Below the pieces are notes generated by a model that was given only the letters and a program-made list of their open reading frames with translations, did no database searches and was not told the DNA's origin. The translations under genes and the position numbers were made by a program. From assembly GCA_030832695.1 (NCBI GenBank), contig JAURIP010000080.1, forward strand, positions 1 to 7,107: 7,107 nucleotides of DNA, in the 5' to 3' direction. The DNA comes from Sediminibacterium sp. Lineage in GTDB: Bacteria > Bacteroidota > Bacteroidia > Chitinophagales > Chitinophagaceae. Positions within the stretch are counted from its first letter, which is position 1; the number at the start of each line of letters is the position of its first letter. Below, one piece after another: positions 1 through 6,143 of this stretch.

Positions 1-444
1 ACTAATCACTCTAAAATTATATAATAAAAACATTGCTAAAGCAACACCCAAGGTTAAGCCCACTGCATGTAACACAATATTTGGATATGACTTTTGAAAC
101 ATAGCATTAAAAAATGCACTGATACCCCCAATAAACAAACCTTCTAAAATACCATAGGCAGGTGCAATATAACCAGCCCAAGTAGGTTTAAACATCATGA
201 CAACCGCTAAAACAAAACCACCAATAGCACCCCCTATCATTAAAGTGGTCGCTGTTGACACATTGCCTTCCGCATAAACATTCCAAACATACATCGCCGA
301 AGCCATCACCATCAATAATAAAAATCCAAATTTATTCATCGTGCCACGAATACTCATGACGCCAAATGCACTCGCATTTTCGTGCAAACTTTTATCAAAA
401 ATTTTTGCAGTAAGTGTTGGATTACTTGATTTAAACATTGCCAT
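1..444 (-). CDS. Bax inhibitor-1/YccA family membrane protein, partial (N-terminal part)
   Basis: The minus-strand frame is open from an ATG at 444-442 to the left edge, giving 148 residues that start MAMFKSSNPTLTAKIFD; the C-terminus lies outside the window. About four hydrophobic segments are visible, at roughly residues 39-56, 66-84, 89-112 and 122-143. The conserved-looking stretches SIRGTMNKFG (31-40), the Gly-rich MIGGAIGG (69-76), FKPTWAGYIAPAYGILEGLF (85-104) and IGGISAFF (105-112) match the bacterial BaxI_1 (YccA/Bax inhibitor-1-like) family as I know it. Members are multi-pass inner-membrane proteins of about 230-250 residues, so around 60% is present. Bacterial function is poorly defined; relatives are discussed as calcium-leak channels or as modulators of membrane proteolysis, and nothing here decides between these. 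The gene diverges from the plus-strand oxidoreductase gene across 364 bp. There is no Shine-Dalgarno sequence, and the leader is AT-rich. An ATG two codons downstream (438-436) is an alternative start. Confidence 0.85.
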   Translation of the reverse strand, partial: MAMFKSSNPTLTAKIFDKSLHENASAFGVMSIRGTMNKFGFLLLMVMASAMYVWNVYAEGNVSTATTLMIGGAIGGFVLAVVMMFKPTWAGYIAPAYGILEGLFIGGISAFFNAMFQKSYPNIVLHAVGLTLGVALAMFLLYNFRVIS

Positions 445-468
445 AATTAATTGATTTTATTAATGATT

Positions 469-476
469 CAAAAATA
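469..476 (-). promoter_or_regulatory. Possible Bacteroidota -7 promoter box for the Bax inhibitor-like gene
   Basis: On the minus strand, 476-469 reads TATTTTTG, a full match to the Bacteroidota -7 consensus TAnnTTTG. It would place the transcript start near 462-466 and leave a leader of about 20 bases before the ATG at 444. No TTG-type -33 element is seen at the usual spacing of about 20 bases; the nearest TTG is 28 bases upstream. With only six fixed positions, a chance match in AT-rich DNA is quite possible. Confidence 0.4.
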
Positions 477-781
477 CACAATTGTTTTAATTAAATAGCT
501 AAACCAATACGCTTAACTAAAGTTCCCTTTAATGGCAATTGGCCCATCAGCTAAAAAAGCAAAATGTGCTAATTCCCAAGTCGGAAGCCGCGTTATTCCC
601 CCCTATTTCAGGGCGCATCCCCATTAATTTTACATCTAAAAAAGGCTAATATTTCCTAAAAAAGGGATGAAGTAATAAAAAACCAGGGCAAAGGGCATAA
701 AGGGATGGGATTGAAGGCGAAAAGTAGCTCAGAAAAGAAGAATAAAATGTCAAAAAATAGCCATTTTAAGCCGACGATTTG

Positions 782-789
782 TACCTTCG
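782..789 (+). promoter_or_regulatory. Possible -7 promoter box for the 2-oxoacid oxidoreductase gene
   Basis: TACCTTCG at 782-789 matches the Bacteroidota -7 consensus TAnnTTTG at all but one fixed position, and TACCTT-type boxes are familiar in this phylum. It would start transcription near 793-797, giving a very short A/T-rich leader before the ATG at 809. No clear TTG-type -33 element lies at 19-21 bases upstream, so the call rests on the single box and its position. Confidence 0.4.
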
Positions 790-808
790 TGCTCAAATTT
801 AAGATAAT

Positions 809-2653
809 ATGCAAAATGAAGTGATTTTACAGGATGTGGTAATAAAGTTTGCTGGTGATAGTGGTGACGGTATGCAATTAACAGGTCAGCAATTCACTAA
901 CAATACCGCACTATTAGGTATTGACTTAGCTACTTTCCCTGACTTCCCTGCAGAAATTAGAGCTCCATTAGGAACTGTTCCTGGGGTGAGTGGTTTTCAA
1001 ATTCACTTTAGTTCGAATCGTGTTTATACACCTGGTGATGTTTGTGATGTTTTAGTTGCTATGAATGCAGCTGCATTAAAAGTAAATTTAAAGGGTTTAA
1101 AAAAAGGTGGAAAGATTATTGCGAACTTGGAAGGATTCGATACAAAAAATTTAAGATTAGCTGCATATACTGATGGCGTGAATCCTTTGGAAGATGGCAG
1201 TTTAGATGGTTATGAATTGGTGAAAGTAGATGTAACCAAATTAACACGTGAAGCTTTAAAAGAATATACTGAATTAGGAAATAAAGAAAGAGACCGTGCA
1301 AAGAATATGTTTGTATTAGGTTTAATTTATTGGATTTACAATAGAAACTTGGAAACAACTATTGAATTTTTAAAAGATAAGTTTGGTAAAAAACCAACCA
1401 TTTTTAATAGCAACGTAGATGTATTAAAAGCGGGTTATTTTTATGGTGAAACTGCTGAATTATTTACCACAAGATATAAGGTTGAGAAATCTAAAATGGA
1501 GGCTGGTCACTACCGTAGTATTATGGGTAACCAAGCTTTATCAATGGGTTTAATAGCTGGTTCACAAAAAAGTGGTCTTCCATTATTTTTAGGATCCTAC
1601 CCCATTACACCGGCTACTGATATTTTACATGAATTAAGTAAGTATAAAAATTTTGGTATTCGTACTTTCCAAGCGGAAGATGAAATTGCGGGTATATCTG
1701 CGGCCATTGGTGCTAGCTATGGTGGATCCATTGGTTTAACAACCACTTCAGGACCAGGTATGGCTTTGAAAACAGAAGCACTAGGATTAGCGATGATGTT
1801 GGAGATTCCTTTAGTTATTGTAAATATTCAAAGAGGTGGACCTTCAACAGGTTTGCCAACCAAAACAGAACAAAGTGATTTGATGCAGGCTTATTATGGA
1901 AGAAACGGGGAAGCACCTATTCCTGTACTTGCAGCTTCAACGCCAAGTGATTGTTTTGAAATGGCATTTGAAGCTGTGCGTATTGCAATTGAGCACATGA
2001 CACCAGTTATATTATTAAGTGATGGTTATATCGCCAATGGTGCTGAACCATGGAAATATCCTACTGCAAGTGAGCTACCTAAAATTGAAGTGCATTTTAA
2101 AACAAGTTTAGACGAAGGGGAAGAAAAATTCCTTCCCTATAAAAGAAATGAAAAATTAGCAAGACCATGGGCGATACCTGGTACACCAGGATTAGAACAC
2201 CGTATTGGAGGTTTGGAAAAACAAGCGGAAACTGGTAATATAAGCTATGATTCAGATAACCATGAGTTCATGGTAAAAACAAGAGAAGCAAAAGTGGAAA
2301 AAATTGCTGATTACATTCCTTTACAAACCATTGATAGCGGAAAAGAGAAAGGAAAAGTATTGGTATTAGGCTGGGGATCCACTTACGGTACCATTAAAAG
2401 TTCGGTACAAGAATTACAAGATAAAGGGAGAGATGTTAGTCATGCACATTTAAAATATGTGCGCCCCTTCCCTAAAAACTTAGGCGATATTTTGAAAAAT
2501 TTTGAAACCGTATTAATTCCTGAAATTAATAATGGCCAATTGATCAAAATTATTAGAGATAAATATTTTGTTGACGCAAAAGGATTTAATAGAATCATGG
2601 GTAGCCCAATTGCAAAACATGAATTAGTAGCTGAAATAGAAAAGTTATTCTAA
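809..2653 (+). CDS. korA: 2-oxoacid:acceptor (probably 2-oxoglutarate:ferredoxin) oxidoreductase, alpha subunit with fused gamma domain
   Basis: This 614-residue protein is the alpha subunit of a thiamine-diphosphate-dependent 2-oxoacid:ferredoxin oxidoreductase, which oxidatively decarboxylates a 2-oxoacid with CoA to acyl-CoA and CO2, or runs in reverse, in the cytoplasm. Residues 10-210 form the gamma-type domain, with the motif FAGDSGDGMQLTG (14-26) and FPAEIRAP (46-53). Residues 236-415 form the pyrimidine-binding alpha domain: SYPITPATDI (263-272), FQAEDEIAGI (287-296), TTTSGPGMALKTEA (311-324) and NIQRGGPSTGLPTKTEQ (339-355). Residues 516-600 resemble a transketolase C-terminal-like domain, with VLVLGWGSTYG and PEINNGQL (571-578). 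No cysteine clusters are present, as expected if the iron-sulfur cluster sits in the beta subunit. The start is secure: an in-frame TAA at 800-802 precedes the ATG. No Shine-Dalgarno sequence is present. The gene stands alone on its strand, and the beta subunit needed for activity is not adjacent. The 2-oxoglutarate preference is inferred from family resemblance; another 2-oxoacid is possible. Confidence 0.93.
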   Translation: MQNEVILQDVVIKFAGDSGDGMQLTGQQFTNNTALLGIDLATFPDFPAEIRAPLGTVPGVSGFQIHFSSNRVYTPGDVCDVLVAMNAAALKVNLKGLKKGGKIIANLEGFDTKNLRLAAYTDGVNPLEDGSLDGYELVKVDVTKLTREALKEYTELGNKERDRAKNMFVLGLIYWIYNRNLETTIEFLKDKFGKKPTIFNSNVDVLKAGYFYGETAELFTTRYKVEKSKMEAGHYRSIMGNQALSMGLIAGSQKSGLPLFLGSYPITPATDILHELSKYKNFGIRTFQAEDEIAGISAAIGASYGGSIGLTTTSGPGMALKTEALGLAMMLEIPLVIVNIQRGGPSTGLPTKTEQSDLMQAYYGRNGEAPIPVLAASTPSDCFEMAFEAVRIAIEHMTPVILLSDGYIANGAEPWKYPTASELPKIEVHFKTSLDEGEEKFLPYKRNEKLARPWAIPGTPGLEHRIGGLEKQAETGNISYDSDNHEFMVKTREAKVEKIADYIPLQTIDSGKEKGKVLVLGWGSTYGTIKSSVQELQDKGRDVSHAHLKYVRPFPKNLGDILKNFETVLIPEINNGQLIKIIRDKYFVDAKGFNRIMGSPIAKHELVAEIEKLF

Positions 2654-2672
2654 CAAAAGTTTATTAATATTT

Positions 2673-2710
2673 AAAAGGCTTCCTTTGATTATTCAGAGGA
2701 AGCCTTTTTG
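2673..2710. terminator. Bidirectional intrinsic terminator between korA and nth
   Basis: AAAAGGCTTCCTTTGA (2673-2688) pairs with TCAGAGGAAGCCTTTT (2693-2708) as a 16-bp stem, interrupted only by one G-T wobble, with a four-base loop (2689-2692). On the plus strand the stem runs into TTTTTGTTTTT, a strong U-tract for the oxidoreductase transcript. On the minus strand the stem ends in TTTT followed by AT-rich sequence, a weaker but plausible terminator for nth. It lies exactly where the two genes converge. Confidence 0.9.
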
Positions 2711-3345
2711 TTTTTAGTACCTTCTTTGCAAAATGTGAGAATGCCGCAAGATGCACACTTTGGGCTTCTTGCCAAACAAGTGTACCTACCATGTAATATT
2801 AGCCAATGGTGTGCTGTATGTACTTGATGCGTTGGAATATTTTTGATTAAGTCTTTTTCTACAGCCAACGGCGTCCTTGCCGTCATGGGCACCAAACCAA
2901 TGCGCCTACTCACCCTATACACATGGGTATCCACTGCCATATTGGGCTGTTGATCAATAACACTCGTAATTACATTGGCCGTTTTACGTCCCACGCCAGG
3001 AAGGGTAATCAAGGCGTCAATGGTCATAGGCACTTCTCCATTGAAGTTTTTTAGCAACAATTGGCTCATCCCAATTAAATGCTTCGTTTTATTGTTTGGA
3101 TAGGAAATACTTTTAACCAACGGAAATAAGTCATCAAATTGCGCAAGCGCCATGGTCTCAGGTGAAGGGAATTTTTTAAAAATCGATGGCGTTGTTTCAT
3201 TAACGCGTTTATCCGTGCATTGCGCTGATAAAATAACTGCGACCAATAATTGAAATGGACTTTCGTAAGTTAATTCCGTTTCAGCAATCGGCATTTGTTG
3301 CTGAAAATAATTTAGCACATGTAAATACCTTTCCTTCTTTGTCAT
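2689..3345 (-). CDS. nth: Endonuclease III (DNA glycosylase/AP lyase)
   Basis: This 218-residue protein is close to the usual length of endonuclease III, a base-excision repair enzyme that removes oxidised pyrimidines and cleaves the abasic site. The helix-hairpin-helix LPGVGRKTANVI (115-126) carries the catalytic lysine K121, and VDTHVYRVSRRIGL (138-151) carries the catalytic aspartate D139; these correspond to K120 and D138 of the E. coli enzyme. Four cysteines, C190, C197, C200 and C206, have the C-x6-C-x2-C-x5-C spacing of the [4Fe-4S] cluster. LSAQCTDKRVNE (39-50) is the conserved N-terminal helix region. All diagnostic residues are present, so the enzyme should be functional. The ATG overlaps the stop of the upstream divisome gene (ATGA, 3345-3342), pointing to one transcript and coupled translation. 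The stop codon lies in the loop of the shared terminator hairpin, and the last few codons form one arm of it. Confidence 0.97.
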   Translation of the reverse strand: MTKKERYLHVLNYFQQQMPIAETELTYESPFQLLVAVILSAQCTDKRVNETTPSIFKKFPSPETMALAQFDDLFPLVKSISYPNNKTKHLIGMSQLLLKNFNGEVPMTIDALITLPGVGRKTANVITSVIDQQPNMAVDTHVYRVSRRIGLVPMTARTPLAVEKDLIKNIPTHQVHTAHHWLILHGRYTCLARSPKCASCGILTFCKEGTKNKKASSE

Positions 3346-3659
3346 TTTTTTGCTTGCGCAGGCATTGTATCTTCAAACAAATAAACCTCTTCCCCCTCGC
3401 GTCTTAATAAATATCTTTCACGTGCATATTTTTCAACGGAGGCTGGATTGTTTTGTAAATTATTTAACTGCTTCTTTGTTTTTTCAATTTCGTCTTGGTA
3501 ATATTTTTTCGCTGCTTCTACTTTTTTTAATTCCCCAGATCTTAGGCTTTGCTGAAAAAAATCTCTTTGATCAAAAAATAACATCCATACAAAAAATCCA
3601 ACGGCCACGACAAAATATCGATTGGCAATAAAAGGGGTTATTTTTTTCAAAAATTGCAT
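3342..3659 (-). CDS. Septum formation initiator family protein (FtsB/DivIC-like)
   Basis: A 105-residue single-pass membrane protein with the layout of FtsB/DivIC divisome proteins. It has a short basic cytoplasmic N-terminus (MQFLKKITPFIANR), one transmembrane helix at about 14-30, a charged coiled-coil region at about 42-71 (ELKKVEAAKKYY onwards), and the conserved post-coil motif EKYARERYLLRREGEEVYLF (76-95). In well-studied bacteria this family forms a complex with FtsL and FtsQ (DivIB) that activates septal peptidoglycan synthesis; I infer the same role here. The family is short and divergent, so FtsB and DivIC cannot be separated from sequence alone. The stop codon overlaps the nth start by four bases. 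The start ATG follows directly after a seven-T run that ends a terminator-like hairpin, and no Shine-Dalgarno sequence precedes it. Upstream, eno ends 85 bp away. Confidence 0.85.
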   Translation of the reverse strand: MQFLKKITPFIANRYFVVAVGFFVWMLFFDQRDFFQQSLRSGELKKVEAAKKYYQDEIEKTKKQLNNLQNNPASVEKYARERYLLRREGEEVYLFEDTMPAQAKK

Positions 3660-3711
3660 AAAAAAAGGTTGAAGTAAAATTAGTGTAGTTCTAATAATAC
3701 GCCAACCTTTT
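3660..3711 (-). terminator. Terminator-like hairpin after eno, abutting the divisome gene start
   Basis: In the minus-strand transcript AAAAGGTTG (3711-3703) pairs perfectly with CAACCTTTT (3671-3663), and the right arm merges into a run of seven T (3666-3660). The 31-base loop contains a second 5-bp stem (ATTAG at 3695-3691 with CTAAT at 3683-3679). This resembles an intrinsic terminator for eno, although the stem has only four G-C pairs and a large loop. The T run ends one base before the next gene's ATG, so it could act as an attenuator or mask the start. Confidence 0.5.
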
Positions 3712-3744
3712 ATGACAAAGACTTTAAAATTAAAAGCCTTTTAA

Positions 3745-5049
<1,305 letters not shown>

Positions 5050-5057
5050 TTAATTTC

Positions 5058-5088
5058 TTAAAATAGGTATACCAATTGGAGACCGCAA
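5058..5088 (-). promoter_or_regulatory. Probable eno promoter with overlapping palindromes in the spacer
   Basis: In the gap before eno, the minus strand has TTG (5088-5086), a 20-base spacer, then TATTTTAA (5065-5058), a partial match to the Bacteroidota pattern TTG-N19-20-TAnnTTTG. Transcription would start near 5052, about 15 bases before the ATG at 5037. The spacer contains two perfect 8-bp palindromes sharing two bases: CCAATTGG (5072-5079) and GGTATACC (5066-5073). They may form a regulator-binding site, or may be chance. Confidence 0.4.
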
Positions 5089-5103
5089 TTTACACCCTTT
5101 TTT

Positions 5104-5808
5104 TTAATGGGTAAGCATTTTGAAAATTTCTTCCAAACCTGCTTCGTGTTTTTGTGCTAAAGCGGCAATCGTATCATTTGCCACCAATTTCCCTTTATTC
5201 AATACTAACACTCGATCACATATTGCGGTGACTTCTTGTAATATATGGGTTGAAAATAGAATCATTGCGTTTGCACTTAAAGATTTTATAAGTGCTCTTA
5301 TTTCCGTTAATTGATTGGGATCCAAACCTGCAGTAGGCTCATCCAAAAGTAAGAGCATAGGAGAATGGATAATTGCAGCAGCCATCCCCACCCGCTGCTT
5401 ATACCCTTTGGAAAGCTGATTAATTTTTTTGGCCTGCATCAAATTTAATCCTGTTTGTTCAATCACCTCCTTAATACGATTTGATGGATTTTTAATTTCA
5501 TGCCCAGCCGCTATAAAACCTAAATATTCCTTCACATACATATCCTCATATAAAGCATTTGATTCAGGCAGGTAGCCAATCATTTTTTTATACTTAACTG
5601 CATCTTGTTCGCAACTAAGACCATTCAAAGTAATCGTACCATTATCTGCTTGTAAAAAACCGACAATCATTTTCATTGTAGTCGATTTCCCTGCACCATT
5701 GGGGCCTAAAAAACCAACCACTTCCCCTGTATTAATCGTAAAGGAAATATTATCGACTGCGATTGACGCACCAAAAGTTTTACTTATTTGACTTATCGTT
5801 AAAGACAT
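5104..5808 (-). CDS. ABC transporter ATP-binding protein, GldA-like core
   Basis: A single nucleotide-binding domain of 234 residues, counted from the ATG at 5808-5806. Walker A is GPNGAGKST (35-43, K41). The Q-loop position reads YLPESNALYEDMYVKEYL (79-96), with Glu replacing Gln as in GldA and related ATPases. The signature is LSKGYKQRVG (132-141), Walker B is MLLLLDEPTAGLD (151-163) with catalytic E157, and the H-loop is STH (H188). All motifs are intact, so it should hydrolyse ATP. The LPE/DMYVKEYL segment resembles GldA, the gliding-motility ATPase of Bacteroidota, but GldA is about 300 residues, and this protein ends soon after EEIF, like ordinary ABC-2-type export ATPases. No permease gene adjoins it; the neighbours are eno and a small membrane protein. 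An in-frame TTG two codons upstream (5814-5812) could extend the frame, but ATG giving MSLTISQISKTFG is the more natural start. The substrate is unknown. Confidence 0.9.
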   Translation of the reverse strand: MSLTISQISKTFGASIAVDNISFTINTGEVVGFLGPNGAGKSTTMKMIVGFLQADNGTITLNGLSCEQDAVKYKKMIGYLPESNALYEDMYVKEYLGFIAAGHEIKNPSNRIKEVIEQTGLNLMQAKKINQLSKGYKQRVGMAAAIIHSPMLLLLDEPTAGLDPNQLTEIRALIKSLSANAMILFSTHILQEVTAICDRVLVLNKGKLVANDTIAALAQKHEAGLEEIFKMLTH

Positions 5809-5811
5809 GAT

Positions 5812-5819
5812 CAAAAATA
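5812..5819 (-). promoter_or_regulatory. Possible -7 promoter box just before the ABC ATPase start
   Basis: TATTTTTG (5819-5812, minus strand) matches TAnnTTTG in full and is identical to the box upstream of the Bax inhibitor-like gene. It ends only three bases before the ATG at 5808, so use of this box would give a leaderless or nearly leaderless transcript. No TTG-type -33 element is visible at proper spacing. The gene could equally be co-transcribed with the membrane protein 41 bp upstream. Confidence 0.25.
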
Positions 5820-5849
5820 AGTAACAATCCTTAAATGAATGTGAAATAG

Positions 5850-6101
5850 TTATTCTATCTCAGTAGACGACTCAGGTAAATGCGCATATTCGTTTGTGCT
5901 TGCATATTTGCCGAAAATGAAAAAACCAATACAAATAGGTATAAATACAAGTAATATAATTACCCATTGTAAAGTAATATTCGCTTTATTAATAGCAGAT
6001 GCTGCTGAAATTTTTTCCACTGCTTGGTACACTAAGAAACAAATTAATGCAGGTGCCAATAGCATCCACACATACCCTAATAACTTTTTAACTGAATTCA
6101 T
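5850..6101 (-). CDS. Small two-helix membrane protein next to the MFS transporter
   Basis: An 83-residue protein with two clear hydrophobic helices, at about 8-26 (LGYVWMLLAPALICFLVYQ) and 45-66 (WVIILLVFIPICIGFFIFGKYA), joined by a short polar linker of about 18 residues (AVEKISAASAINKANITL). The tail is acidic (YAHLPESSTEIE). There is no signal peptide, catalytic motif or cysteine motif, and I cannot assign a function. The layout recalls a Bacteroidota family of small uncharacterised proteins (possibly DUF6814) found beside MFS transporters; that name is from memory and unverified. It begins 42 bp after the transporter stop with no promoter-like box between, so the two are probably co-transcribed and it may be an accessory membrane subunit. 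The ABC ATPase starts 41 bp downstream. It reads as a real gene because hydrophobicity, the charged tail and the spacing fit a bacterial operon, and no larger frame overlaps it. Confidence 0.8.
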   Translation of the reverse strand: MNSVKKLLGYVWMLLAPALICFLVYQAVEKISAASAINKANITLQWVIILLVFIPICIGFFIFGKYASTNEYAHLPESSTEIE

Positions 6102-6143
6102 AATAATTATATTTTTAGTAATTGCCCTACTTATTTGACTAAG

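Larger units (their letters stand above)
445..808. other. Divergent intergenic region, 364 bp, no intact gene
   Basis: This region separates the leftward Bax inhibitor-like gene from the rightward oxidoreductase gene. The ends are AT-rich and carry promoter-like boxes facing outward (469-476 minus, 782-789 plus). The middle differs: 540-625 is less AT-rich and has several C runs, and 655-720 is a purine-rich stretch in which AAAGGG followed by AT (once with an extra C) occurs three times (661-668, 690-698, 699-706). On the minus strand, 602-513 is a stop-free frame of 29 codons that reads like a protein C-terminus (ELAHFAFLADGPIAIKGNFS, then stop). Shifting one frame at about 525-530 continues as KGTLVKRIGLAI and stops at 491. 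This could be the tail of a decayed gene, or chance. I recognise no RNA gene or riboswitch. Confidence 0.6.

Noticed and set aside
705..824. A 39-codon plus-strand frame with lysine-rich product overlapping the korA start
   Set aside because: It spans the probable promoter of korA, has no recognisable motif, and its bias is explained by the purine-rich DNA; not a convincing leader peptide.
1116..1358. Minus-strand frame of 80 codons inside korA
   Set aside because: It is antisense to conserved korA coding sequence and its product has no family resemblance; a shadow of the real gene.
3350..3631. Plus-strand frame of 93 codons opposite the FtsB/DivIC-like gene
   Set aside because: The opposite strand encodes a protein with clear helix, coiled coil and conserved motif; this frame is its antisense shadow.
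3715..3744. Second weak hairpin after eno (AAAGGCTTT with AAAGTCTTT)
   Set aside because: Only about 9 bp, mostly A-T with a G-T pair, and no T run follows; the downstream hairpin at 3660-3711 is the better terminator candidate.
5812..5814. TTG as the start of the ABC ATPase
   Set aside because: An ATG lies two codons downstream and gives the usual short lead-in to the first strand of the ATPase fold; TTG overlaps a promoter-like box.
5896..6138. Plus-strand frame of 80 codons opposite the small membrane protein
   Set aside because: Its hydrophobic look mirrors the antisense of membrane helices. The minus-strand frame fits the operon spacing and has a charged tail, so it is preferred.
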